64,000 nt of DNA. It comes from Fibrobacter succinogenes. Lineage in GTDB: Bacteria; Fibrobacterota; Fibrobacteria; Fibrobacterales; Fibrobacteraceae. Positions 7,141 to 15,366 of the stretch are shown here, in pieces (positions within the stretch are counted from its first letter, which is position 1; each line of letters opens with the position of its first letter). The stretch covers positions 1 through 64,000 of the forward strand of contig CADCBQ010000012.1 in NCBI GenBank assembly GCA_902799745.1. Reading direction: 5' to 3'. The notes beneath the pieces are model-generated. The model ran no database searches. It saw nothing but the letters and a program-made list of their open reading frames with translations, and was not told the DNA's origin. The position numbers and the translations under genes are program-made.

Positions 7141-8706
7141 ATGGCAATCAGTACAATCCTACTCGACATCATGTTCGTTGTCTATGTGATCGCAGGCATC
7201 GGGCTTGTCATCTATGGTTTTAGCTGTTACTATAGCATTTACTTATTCTTGAAGAATAGCCGCACAACGCGTCTTTCTGACCGCAAAAAGATCCTGCAGT
7301 TCTACCGCGAACACTCGATGGACGAGCTCCCGCAGGTCACCACCCAGCTCCCCGTCTTTAACGAAGCTAACTGTGTCGAACGCCTGCTCGAAGCTGTCTG
7401 CGCTATCGACTACCCCAAGGACAAGCACGAAATTCAGGTCCTGGACGACTCCACCGACGAATGCTACGAAGTTGCCAAGAAGAAAGTTGCAGAACTCGCC
7501 GCCAAGGGCTACGACATCAAGTTGATTCACCGCACCAACCGTTCCGAATTCAAGGCTGGCGCTCTTAAAGAAGCCATGCAGGTTGCCAAGGGTGAATTCC
7601 TCGCTATTTTCGACGCTGACTTCGTCCCCGAGAAGGACTTCCTCCTCAAGACGATTCCCTACCTGGTCATGGACGATCAGATCGGTCTGGTCCAGGGTCG
7701 CTGGGGCCACTTGAACCGCACCGAATCCGGTCTTACGCTCGCCCAGTCCATCGGTATCGACGGCCACTTCGTGGTGGAACAGTCCGCCCGCAGCTGGGGC
7801 AAGCTCTTCATGAACTTCAACGGTACCGCCGGCGTGTGGCGCAAGCAGGCCATCTATGGCGGTGGCGGCTGGGAAGGCGACACCCTGACCGAAGACATGG
7901 ACCTTTCTTACCGTAGCCAGCTCGCCGGTTGGAAGATGAAGTTCGTGTTTGACGTGATCGTTCCGGCAGAACTTCCGAACGACATCAACGCCTTCAAGGC
8001 ACAGCAGTTCCGCTGGGCAAAGGGTTCTATCCAGACCGCTATCAAGATTTTGCCGCGCGTGCTCAAGGCCAAGGTCCCTCTCCGCGTAAAGATTGGCGCC
8101 ATCCTCCACACGACGCACTACTCCATTCACCCCTGCATGCTCTTTACCGCCCTCTGTGCTTGGCCGTTGCTCGCCTTCTTTGAACCGGTCGCACACCTGC
8201 CGACTTGGGCCTACACCGTCGGTTTCAGCTTTATCTTCCTCGCCGCTATCGCTCCTTCTGTTCTTTACTTTGTGGCACAGCGCTGCTCCGGCTACACCGG
8301 TTGGAAGATCCGCCTGCTTTCCCTCCCCATCCTCATGGCTCTGGGTGTCGGTATTGCAGTGAGCAACTCCCGCGCCGTGTTCTCTGCCGTAATCGGTGCC
8401 AAGGGTAGCTTCGTCCGTACGCCGAAGAGCGGCGGATCCAAGAAGAAGGCCAAGAGCCACTACGCTCAGAAGTTCCCGTGGCAGGCCGTTATCGAACTGG
8501 GCGTTGGCGTCTACTGCATCTTCGGTCTTTTGGAATACATCGGTGCGCAGAAGTTCATTATCGGACCGTTCCTCGCCCTCTATTCTGTAGGCTTCCTCTC
8601 GGTGAGCGTGCTGAGCTTTATGCACTACATCGGCAACCTCTTCGAAATGCACAAGGCTCGCGCTGCTGAAAAGGCCGCCGCCAAGGCAGAAAAGGCTACC
8701 GCTTAA
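7141..8706 (+). CDS. Membrane family 2 glycosyltransferase, cellulose-synthase-like
   Basis: This 521-residue inner-membrane enzyme should polymerise or transfer sugars from a nucleotide-sugar. One membrane helix at 8-36 precedes the cytosolic GT2 domain. The four processive-enzyme motifs are visible: LDDSTD near 101-106, the D158-x-D160 metal site, TED at 250-252, and QQFRW at 288-292. Four or more membrane helices follow between about 320 and 500, and an alanine- and lysine-rich tail ends the protein. The layout suits CslA/mannan-synthase-like or glucan-type enzymes rather than bacterial BcsA, because no PilZ domain is present. The substrate is not predictable. The gene's 3' end overlaps the convergent pseudopilin gene by 11 bases. 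Confidence 0.88.
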   Translation: MAISTILLDIMFVVYVIAGIGLVIYGFSCYYSIYLFLKNSRTTRLSDRKKILQFYREHSMDELPQVTTQLPVFNEANCVERLLEAVCAIDYPKDKHEIQVLDDSTDECYEVAKKKVAELAAKGYDIKLIHRTNRSEFKAGALKEAMQVAKGEFLAIFDADFVPEKDFLLKTIPYLVMDDQIGLVQGRWGHLNRTESGLTLAQSIGIDGHFVVEQSARSWGKLFMNFNGTAGVWRKQAIYGGGGWEGDTLTEDMDLSYRSQLAGWKMKFVFDVIVPAELPNDINAFKAQQFRWAKGSIQTAIKILPRVLKAKVPLRVKIGAILHTTHYSIHPCMLFTALCAWPLLAFFEPVAHLPTWAYTVGFSFIFLAAIAPSVLYFVAQRCSGYTGWKIRLLSLPILMALGVGIAVSNSRAVFSAVIGAKGSFVRTPKSGGSKKKAKSHYAQKFPWQAVIELGVGVYCIFGLLEYIGAQKFIIGPFLALYSVGFLSVSVLSFMHYIGNLFEMHKARAAEKAAAKAEKATA

Positions 8707-8905
8707 TTCTAGCGCCTAAGCAATAAGGATTTATCCGCCGCAGTTCTTCAAGGATTGCGGCGGTTTCTTTTTGGTATTCGCCGTACAAGTGCAGGTAAAG
8801 CCTGTGGTCCCCCCCATACACCTGGAGCGCCGCAAGCGATACAATCGAGGCCGCCACGACCGCAACCAAGAGCTCTATCAGAGTAAAGCCGTTCACCGAG
8901 CGCAT
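8696..8905 (-). CDS. Pseudopilin with short leader (operon gene 5)
   Basis: The 69-residue product starts with six residues, then G, then FTLIELLVAVVAASIVSLAA. This is the prepilin-peptidase site, with Glu5 and a hydrophobic helix, so it should be cleaved after the glycine and assembled as a minor pilin or pseudopilin. It is very small for this class, so it may be a cap or priming subunit. Its ATG lies inside the 3' end of the previous pseudopilin gene (13-base overlap), indicating translational coupling. Its 3' end overlaps the glycosyltransferase gene on the other strand. Confidence 0.8.
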   Translation of the reverse strand: MRSVNGFTLIELLVAVVAASIVSLAALQVYGGDHRLYLHLYGEYQKETAAILEELRRINPYCLGARIKR

Positions 8906-9243
8906 CGTACAAGCCTCCGTAACGGCCCCGCCTGAGCCCACGCGAGCGGTTTCACGCCAGGAACCACCTTCAACGAAACATCTACCCCATTCATAGTGAA
9001 AGACGTATCTAGACACGCAGGCGCATGGGCAATGAGATTTTCCATAGAATGGGCCGCCGCAAGGGTTTCATTCGCACGCAGGCGTTCCTGCGCCCGGACG
9101 CGATTAAAGCCATCCAAGTACCGCCCGAACACAAGGACGCCCGCAGAAAGCACCGCCAGCGCCACGCAGACCTCCATCAAGGTGAAACCAGGTTTGAGCA
9201 CGGCACTCCGTGCCTTTGAGGTGTGAGGAGTGAGGGCATTCAT
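8893..9243 (-). CDS. Pseudopilin (operon gene 4)
   Basis: The 116-residue protein carries a 19-residue leader ending in PG, then FTLMEVCVALAVLSAGVLVFG. This is a type IV prepilin cleavage site with Glu5 and a single hydrophobic helix, similar to GspI/GspJ or PilV-like minor pilins. The start codon overlaps the stop of the upstream PilX-like gene by four bases (ATGA). The leader codons lie in a short GC-rich inverted sequence (CACGGCACTCCGTGC) joined to a CTCACACCTC motif seen elsewhere in the window. The leader may therefore have been recruited from a repeat. Confidence 0.8.
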   Translation of the reverse strand: MNALTPHTSKARSAVLKPGFTLMEVCVALAVLSAGVLVFGRYLDGFNRVRAQERLRANETLAAAHSMENLIAHAPACLDTSFTMNGVDVSLKVVPGVKPLAWAQAGPLRRLVRCAR

Positions 9244-10115
9244 TTAATGTTCCATACAAAGGGTTTTAAATCGCCAGAAATAAAGTCAGGAACCAAGACA
9301 GAATCCTGTTCCAATTCTAGCGGCAAGTTCGCCGACTCAGCCGCCATCACAAACGAGGGGTAATGCATCATCACCTTGTCCGCTCCATTCGGGAAGACGA
9401 TTTCGTGCCGAGCGATGGCGACGCCCGAGAATTCTACGCCCGATGAAATCTCGATGCGGTCTTCGCTAAAGGCTTCGAGAAAGCGAGCCTTTAGCCGCCC
9501 GCGGAACGTGAGCGGGCCGCGGGCGTATACGCGCAGCGTATCGAAAACCGCATTCCCGCGAATCTCGACGAAGCCGTCGCCGATGAACCTACCTGAAGAT
9601 ATTTCACCTTCCAAGTCGAGCGTTAAATCGCCATCAAGAACTTGCAAAGCCTTCGAGGGAATACGCCCGAAAAGCCGCCGATTGCCCGATTTGATTTCGA
9701 GCTTAAGCGGAGGCTTGACCAGCATGATTTCTTGATTCAGTTGTTGCTTGAAACCCTCGTAAATTTCACGCCGGAACTTCGCTGATTTAAGCACATTACA
9801 GGCGCTATCGCAGGCAATTCCCGCCAGCACATGAATGCTCCGGATAGAATCTACCGATGCCGACAAATCTGCCCACGGGCCAAGCCTTCCGCGTTCAACT
9901 TTCGGGAGTTTGAAATAGCCCTCCGGAAAGCCTTCCAGGTATGCGATTAAAGCCGATTCGGCATCGTAGATTTGTTGCTGCTTTTGCGCGCTTCGCACGG
10001 CAACCCGACGCACGCCGCCCGGCATTTGCAACAGCGACGTCAGCAAAATCGTAACTGCCAGCAGGATTCCTAAAACTAGCGGAAGCACAGCACCCGATTT
10101 CACACCAAGCCTCAT
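9240..10115 (-). CDS. PilX-like minor pilus assembly protein (operon gene 3)
   Basis: The 291-residue protein begins with a short basic end and one long hydrophobic helix at residues 9-30 (VLPLVLGILLAVTILLTSLL). It has no clear GFTLIE site, like PilX or GspK-type minor components. The rest should be periplasmic or extracellular and is rich in beta strands. LDLEGEISSGRFIGDGFVEI and the following turns suggest a repetitive beta structure. Both ends overlap neighbouring genes by four bases, so it is translated with them. The precise role is inferred only from its place in a secretin-pseudopilin operon. Confidence 0.65.
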   Translation of the reverse strand: MRLGVKSGAVLPLVLGILLAVTILLTSLLQMPGGVRRVAVRSAQKQQQIYDAESALIAYLEGFPEGYFKLPKVERGRLGPWADLSASVDSIRSIHVLAGIACDSACNVLKSAKFRREIYEGFKQQLNQEIMLVKPPLKLEIKSGNRRLFGRIPSKALQVLDGDLTLDLEGEISSGRFIGDGFVEIRGNAVFDTLRVYARGPLTFRGRLKARFLEAFSEDRIEISSGVEFSGVAIARHEIVFPNGADKVMMHYPSFVMAAESANLPLELEQDSVLVPDFISGDLKPFVWNIK

Positions 10116-11236
10116 TCACCAACCCTCCTTACCAGCAAGGAATCACCGCAGCCAAATTCTACATGCTCGCGCCCGACGGCGTGCACCGCAAACGATTCTA
10201 GCGAATCCCCAACCTTAAGCGTTCGTGACCGCCCGTCAACAGAAACCATCGCCAGCTTTTCAGCCACCACGCCCCTCAGCGAGAAATCCGGCAAAGAGCA
10301 ATTCCGCTTCGGTCGCACAAGCGTGTGAGTCGCCACCACATCAGCTCCTCGGCCCGAATCCCGAACCTCCAGCGATTCTTCCCACTCCGGCGGTAGCGAA
10401 AGTTCAATCGGTTCCGGATTCGGAATATTCAAAACCTTGCTCCAGTCGGAATTCAAAAGCTTATAAAACTTGGGCATAAGCAAAGCAATAACTGCAAGCA
10501 ATACCAACCAACCCCATTTCTGCTGTAAGGCGTTCATCACATTCGCAAACGCCAGCCCGCTATTTTCTTCGGGCTTTCGCAAGTCGCGACCGCGCCAGAA
10601 AGCATCGCGTGCAGCAACCTTAAAATGCGACAATGAAAATTCCGGTCCCAATTTTTCTTGCAGACTAATCTCATCAAAATGTTTCGCCCGCGAAAACAGC
10701 GCATCGCTTTCCAAGAACCGCCTAAAGCGAGAAACCGCCTGTTCCATTCGCGCATCAAGCGTTGCACGGGAGCAATTTTCCGCGAACGATTCCTCGGACC
10801 AATGGCATAGTCGGCCTTCAAAGAAAACAAGAATGCAAAGCGTATTTCCAGCATAGCCATAGCACAAATAATTTCCGGCGTTATCGTTTTCGGGCAATGC
10901 GCGAATCATTTGGTCTGCCGCCGCCGAAAGCCAAATCTGCTCAGGCAAGGCTCGCCGACGGATGTTTTCAAATTTTCTTTTTTCAAACGGCTTTTCGACA
11001 AGCGCTACCAAGAATCGCGATCGTCTGCCCTCCGACGAATTGAATGAGACTAAATGCCAAATCCGGTAAAAGCCACCGCTTTCCTGCAGGCGGCGGCACG
11101 TGCGCGGGAACTCGCTTTCAAACAGCGACTCCAGCGTTTCAAGCGCCGGGATTTCATCGAAGGTAGTCGTGCATTCCCAAGTCAAGAGTTTCGCCTCAAC
11201 CGGAATCACGCGACACATACCAAGCCACATCATCAT
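10112..11236 (-). CDS. Hybrid inner-membrane protein, GspL/PilM-like N-part and GspC/PilP-like C-part (operon gene 2)
   Basis: The 374-residue product has about 235 residues that look cytoplasmic, one membrane helix near 240-260 (WGWLVLLAVIALLMP), and a periplasmic end. The last 65 residues run LRGVVAEKLAMVSVDG, VGDSLESFAVHAV and then short strands. That is the pattern of the GspC homology region and PilP, which contact the secretin. The N-terminal part occupies the place of GspL or PilM, but I see no clear actin-fold nucleotide motifs. It starts within the secretin stop (ATGA) and overlaps the next gene likewise. Function as the secretin-to-pseudopilus connector is inferred. Confidence 0.6.
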   Translation of the reverse strand: MMMWLGMCRVIPVEAKLLTWECTTTFDEIPALETLESLFESEFPRTCRRLQESGGFYRIWHLVSFNSSEGRRSRFLVALVEKPFEKRKFENIRRRALPEQIWLSAAADQMIRALPENDNAGNYLCYGYAGNTLCILVFFEGRLCHWSEESFAENCSRATLDARMEQAVSRFRRFLESDALFSRAKHFDEISLQEKLGPEFSLSHFKVAARDAFWRGRDLRKPEENSGLAFANVMNALQQKWGWLVLLAVIALLMPKFYKLLNSDWSKVLNIPNPEPIELSLPPEWEESLEVRDSGRGADVVATHTLVRPKRNCSLPDFSLRGVVAEKLAMVSVDGRSRTLKVGDSLESFAVHAVGREHVEFGCGDSLLVRRVGE

Positions 11237-13017
11237 AAGCCCGCCTTTACCACATGAGGCGTGATGAAGATGGCCAATTCATTTTCTTCTTCCTCTTCAG
11301 AGGTGTAGCTGAACAAGCGTCCGATTATGGGTATACTCCCGAGGAAAGGCACCGCCGAGCGCACCTCGGATTTGCTTTTTCGAATCAAGCCGCCCAAGCA
11401 AAGCGTTTCGCCGTCATCGAGAACCACGACCGTTTTCAGGTTCCGCGTGCTGATGTCTCGCGGGCCATCGCCGGAGCTGCGCCCCGCTGTTTTGATTTCG
11501 GGCGAAACCTCCAGCGTAATCCGGCCTTCTTGTGTCACAGACGGCGTAAGCTCTAGCGAAATGCCATCGTTAAAAGAACGATAATCTGTAATCGGGTAAC
11601 CGTCGGCAGAGACTTGGCTCACCAAGTAGTAGACGGTATTTGTCACATTGAGTTCCGCCTTGTTGCCATTGAGCGTCGTCAGGCGCGGACGCGCTAGTAC
11701 TTCAGCCTGATTATTTTCTTCAAGCGAGGCTAGTTCCAATTCAAAGCGATCCGGCAAAAGCCCGATTTTTCCGAAGGCGCCCGCCACTGAGAAATCCTTG
11801 TTCATAAAATCAAAGTAGCCGCGGGCGCCAATGTCATATTCCGCCGTCTTTCGCGCGGCCCCGCTGTGGAGTCCAATTTCAAAACCACGGCCGCGCTTGA
11901 ATTCAACCACAATGCACGAAAGCGTCACCTGCAACGCCGGAACATCAATCAGTTTGAGCAAGTCGACCGCCATCTGAATTTCAAAATGCGAGCCACCGAG
12001 CAGCAACGCATTCTGTTCCCTGACTTCCGTCGCGACAAAGTTCGGGCTCGGCGAGAATTTGCCCAAATACGCGAGCGCCTTCTCGCAGTGGATATGCCGT
12101 AACGGATAAAGCCGACTTGTCGAAAGCGCATTGCGGGCCCCGCCTTCGGACACATAAAGCGTTTTATTCTCCAGAACAAAACTGTAGCGCCGCCCCTTGA
12201 ATAACGACTCAATCAAACTTTCAAGCGAAACCTCATGCAACTTCAACCGCACGGATTCTCGAATGTCGCCGTACAACGCGAGATTCAAGCCCGCAGTCTC
12301 GGCCAACAAATCAAGCACTTGCGAAAGCTCGCCGTCATCAATTTCGGCGGTAAACAAATCGCCGTCTTTCCAGAGCCGGATTTTGTCGTTAGACGCAGCA
12401 CCTTCGCGCGCAGGCTTGCCCGCATTAAGAGCATTCACTCTTAGAATTCCGTTTTCACGCCAAACCCGAAAACCATGGGAGTTCATGATTGACCGAAAAG
12501 CAGTCTCCGCCGGCAAAGAACGAAGCTCGCCCGAAACGCGGCCTTCAAGCCCGGGTACCGCCAAAATATTCAGGCCCGAATTCAAGGCAAACTCGCGCAC
12601 GAACTCGTTCACATCTTTGTCCTTGACCGAGATCGAGACCAACGAGTCTTGGCGAACAAATTCATGCTCCCCACGCACGCTTGCACGCCGCACGTGAAAG
12701 ACCGATTCCTGTTGCACAAGTTCCAACCCATTTGCCGAACAGAGCTCCGTCAGCGCCTCGAGCACTCCGACTCCATCCAAATGGAAGGTCACCTTGAAAT
12801 CGAGATTATCGTCGACCAGAACGGGCGTATCGTAGGCCAACGAAACCGAACGCACCACCTCTGCAATCGGGGCATCCACAAAATCAAGCGAAACCACCTT
12901 CGCAGGTTCAGCAGCCCGCAACGGCATTAAAATTGCGAGCAAAAACAACAATGTAAAGGGCAAAATTCCCTCGGGAATGGCAATAACCCTGCCGCGGGAT
13001 ATAAAAAAGATTCCCAA
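11233..13017 (-). CDS. Secretin of a second pilus or type II-like system (operon gene 1)
   Basis: This protein of about 594 residues would form the outer-membrane gated ring. After a signal peptide (hydrophobic run ending LRAAEPA), there are N0/STN-like and N1-like modules at about 35-300. The secretin core then runs from about 350, with EVLARPRLTTLNG, ETLCLGGLIRKSKSEVRSAVPFLGSIPIIGRLF and ENELAIFITPHVV. These are diagnostic secretin motifs. The frame starts at a TTG at 13017. A start nearer the signal peptide is equally possible, since no clear ribosome site marks either. A possible promoter (TTGTTC, 18 bases, TATCTT on the minus strand near 13040) lies upstream. It is distinct from the pilQ gene at 47 kb. 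Confidence 0.88.
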   Translation of the reverse strand: MGIFFISRGRVIAIPEGILPFTLLFLLAILMPLRAAEPAKVVSLDFVDAPIAEVVRSVSLAYDTPVLVDDNLDFKVTFHLDGVGVLEALTELCSANGLELVQQESVFHVRRASVRGEHEFVRQDSLVSISVKDKDVNEFVREFALNSGLNILAVPGLEGRVSGELRSLPAETAFRSIMNSHGFRVWRENGILRVNALNAGKPAREGAASNDKIRLWKDGDLFTAEIDDGELSQVLDLLAETAGLNLALYGDIRESVRLKLHEVSLESLIESLFKGRRYSFVLENKTLYVSEGGARNALSTSRLYPLRHIHCEKALAYLGKFSPSPNFVATEVREQNALLLGGSHFEIQMAVDLLKLIDVPALQVTLSCIVVEFKRGRGFEIGLHSGAARKTAEYDIGARGYFDFMNKDFSVAGAFGKIGLLPDRFELELASLEENNQAEVLARPRLTTLNGNKAELNVTNTVYYLVSQVSADGYPITDYRSFNDGISLELTPSVTQEGRITLEVSPEIKTAGRSSGDGPRDISTRNLKTVVVLDDGETLCLGGLIRKSKSEVRSAVPFLGSIPIIGRLFSYTSEEEEENELAIFITPHVVKAGL

Positions 13018-13090
13018 TTTGGCGAATCAGCGCAAAGATACAAAAAATTTCGCAAAAAGAACAAATTGGTCGCGATAAGGCTATTTGGAG

Positions 13091-13119
13091 TTGTCAGAGT
13101 TTATGCATTTTTGTACATT
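13091..13119 (+). promoter_or_regulatory. Probable sigma-70 promoter of metK
   Basis: TTGTCA at 13091-13096 and TACATT at 13114-13119 are separated by 17 bases. The leader to the ATG is about 90 bases. TTTATGCAT occurs twice, flanking the -10 element, and might bind a regulator. I found no SAM-riboswitch-like core in the leader. Confidence 0.5.
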
Positions 13120-13213
13120 TATGCATAGAAAAACACAAACCCGTTTTTTCAGCGCTTGGGAATGCTCAAAAACGCGACATTCTTTTTGGTGCTGAAAACA
13201 TTAAGGAGCCTAC

Positions 13214-14404
13214 ATGGCACATTATCTCTTTACTTCTGAATCGGTGTCCAAGGGACACCCGGACAAAGTTTGCGACCAGATTTCTGACGCTATCCTCGAC
13301 GCCTGCCTTGCGCAGGACCCGAATAGCCGCGTCGCTTGCGAAACGCTCGTGAACACGGGCCTCGTCGTGATTTCCGGCGAAATCACCACCAAGGCAGTGA
13401 TTGACTACCAGCAGATTGCACGCAAGACCATCAAGGGTATCGGCTACGTGAATCCGGAACTCGCCTTCGACTACAAGGGCTGCTCCGTGCTCGTCGCTAT
13501 GGACAAGCAGTCTCCGGACATCGCTCAGGGCGTGGACGCCAAGGCCGCAGACGGTAAGGAAGATGACAAGCAGGGTGCCGGTGACCAGGGCATGATGTTC
13601 GGTTACGCCGTCAATGAAACTAAGGAATTGATGCCGCTCCCGATCAGCCTCGCCCACAAGCTCATGGAAGAAATCCAGAACCTCCGCGAAAAGGGCAAGA
13701 TCAAGTGGCTCCGCCCGGACGCCAAGTCCCAGGTGACTGTTGAATATGATGAAAACGACAAGCCGGTCCGCGTGGACACGGTCGTGATTTCTACCCAGCA
13801 CGACGAATTCGTGAACGGCAAGGAACTCAAGCACGCCACGATCGAAAAGGAAATCATCGAAAAGCTCATCAAGAAGGTGATTCCGGCCAAGTTGCTCGAC
13901 AAGAAGACCCGTTACCTCGTGAACCCGACCGGCAAGTTCGTGGTCGGTGGCCCGCACGGTGACTGCGGCCTCACGGGTCGTAAGATTATCGTCGACACCT
14001 ACGGCGGCATGGGCCGTCACGGTGGTGGCGCATTCAGCGGCAAGGACCCGTCCAAGGTCGACCGTAGCGCCGCTTACGCTGCTCGCTATGTGGCAAAGAA
14101 CATTGTGGCTGCAGGTCTCGCCTACCGTTGCGAAGTCCAGCTCGCCTACGCTATCGGTTACTCCAAGCCGGTGTCCGTTCTCGTGAACACCTTCGGCACG
14201 GGTAAGATTAGCGACCGCGAAATCGAAGCCATTGTCGCCAAGACCTTCGACCTCTCTCCGGCCGGCATCGTGAAGATGCTCGACCTGAAGAAGCCGGGCT
14301 ACCAGTCTACCGCCGCTCTCGGCCACTTCGGCCGCACGGGCGCACGCTTCACCTGGGAAAAGACCGACAAGGCCGCCACTTTGAAGAAGCTCGCAAAAAT
14401 CTAA
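13214..14404 (+). CDS. metK: S-adenosylmethionine synthetase
   Basis: MetK joins methionine and ATP to make S-adenosylmethionine, the main methyl donor. The 396-residue protein has the usual length. It opens with [22 protein letters not shown], and carries [12 protein letters not shown] (ATP site) and the [23 protein letters not shown] signature, all intact. An AAGGAG ribosome site precedes the ATG. A monocistronic unit is likely, since a terminator follows and the genes on either side run on the opposite strand. The codon use is strongly biased (AAG, CTC, CGC), as expected for a highly expressed gene. Confidence 0.97.
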   Translation: MAHYLFTSESVSKGHPDKVCDQISDAILDACLAQDPNSRVACETLVNTGLVVISGEITTKAVIDYQQIARKTIKGIGYVNPELAFDYKGCSVLVAMDKQSPDIAQGVDAKAADGKEDDKQGAGDQGMMFGYAVNETKELMPLPISLAHKLMEEIQNLREKGKIKWLRPDAKSQVTVEYDENDKPVRVDTVVISTQHDEFVNGKELKHATIEKEIIEKLIKKVIPAKLLDKKTRYLVNPTGKFVVGGPHGDCGLTGRKIIVDTYGGMGRHGGGAFSGKDPSKVDRSAAYAARYVAKNIVAAGLAYRCEVQLAYAIGYSKPVSVLVNTFGTGKISDREIEAIVAKTFDLSPAGIVKMLDLKKPGYQSTAALGHFGRTGARFTWEKTDKAATLKKLAKI

Positions 14405-14430
14405 GCGACATTTTTCAAACCAAAAAAATT

Positions 14431-14460
14431 AAGGCTCGTCGAATGACGAGCCTCTTTTAT
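14431..14460. terminator. Bidirectional terminator between metK and the minus-strand cluster
   Basis: GGCTCGTC and GACGAGCC pair around GAAT. CTTTTATTTT follows on the plus strand and an A-rich run precedes the stem, so it can act in both directions. Confidence 0.8.
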
Positions 14461-14500
14461 TTTCACCTGTCGCGCAGTTGTTTTTCGCGAACTTTAAAGT

Positions 14501-15364
14501 TTACTTCTTCTTTGCCGGAGCCTTTTTCTTTTTGTCCTTCATTTCGACACGGCGGCTACCGGAGCGCAAGCGTTCCCACGGACCAAAAGAAGAAATCGAG
14601 AAGAAGAACACGTAGAACCAGACGGCATACGCCACAAACTGAAGGGCTGCATAGATCCAGTTCGGGTCGCCCATATCATAAGTAATGGCGGTAATGAGCA
14701 ACAAGGCTCCCACAAGTACCGGCACCAGCAACTGCTTGGCGGCCTTCACCAAGGCACCCGCCTGCGGTACACCTGCGGCCAAGTGCTTACCTGCCACAAC
14801 GGCAAAGGCCATTGCGCAAGCAAAAGCAAAAGTCGAATGGACTCCCCACACAAGGCTTACCGGGGAATCAAGGCGCATTGTAACGACATCCAAAAGTCCG
14901 CTCAGGAACAGCCAAGAAAGCACAAACGGGAACAGCGCACAAGCCACCGACAGTTTCACGAAAATGAACATGACAACGGCCACCAGCGCCAAGATACCAT
15001 ACATCGGAAGCGGCATGCTTTCGGCGCCACCGAGCACATATAAGCCAGCAAACGAAAGAAGTGCCGCCACCGCCGAGGCAATCCCCGCGCGCACGCCGCC
15101 AAACACGACAAACATCACCACACAAGCGATGCTTGCTACGCCAATGTAGCGGGCCGATTCCCACAAGGCTTTTGCACCTTCCGTTTCGGCAAGCCACATT
15201 CCAAACGCTTCAGAAGAACCGAGCGGCAAAGAAACCATTTCTTGCCACCCCGTAGCCACAAACGAGACCGTCGCAATCACCATTACAACGAGCGAAATCA
15301 AACGAAAACGCAACATCCATTCCAAAAAGGTCTGAACCTTTCCCGGTTTTTCTCTCAAATCCAT
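14501..15364 (-). CDS. Multi-pass membrane protein of unknown function, last gene of the PorU cluster
   Basis: The 287-residue protein has seven or eight hydrophobic segments, near 20-42, 72-92, 94-112, 118-158, 170-195, 210-225 and 235-262. It ends with a strongly basic tail (KDKKKKAPAKKK) that should be cytoplasmic. I know no family for it. Its ATG is two bases after the stop of the PorU-like gene, so it is almost surely co-transcribed, and an envelope role linked to type IX secretion is possible but unproven. A bidirectional terminator follows 40 bases after the stop. Confidence 0.7.
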   Translation of the reverse strand: MDLREKPGKVQTFLEWMLRFRLISLVVMVIATVSFVATGWQEMVSLPLGSSEAFGMWLAETEGAKALWESARYIGVASIACVVMFVVFGGVRAGIASAVAALLSFAGLYVLGGAESMPLPMYGILALVAVVMFIFVKLSVACALFPFVLSWLFLSGLLDVVTMRLDSPVSLVWGVHSTFAFACAMAFAVVAGKHLAAGVPQAGALVKAAKQLLVPVLVGALLLITAITYDMGDPNWIYAALQFVAYAVWFYVFFFSISSFGPWERLRSGSRRVEMKDKKKKAPAKKK

Positions 15365-15366
15365 TA

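Noticed and set aside
13018..13213. SAM riboswitch in the metK leader
   Set aside because: I could not build a SAM-I/SAM-II-like core. Only a promoter and a short TTTATGCAT duplication are visible.
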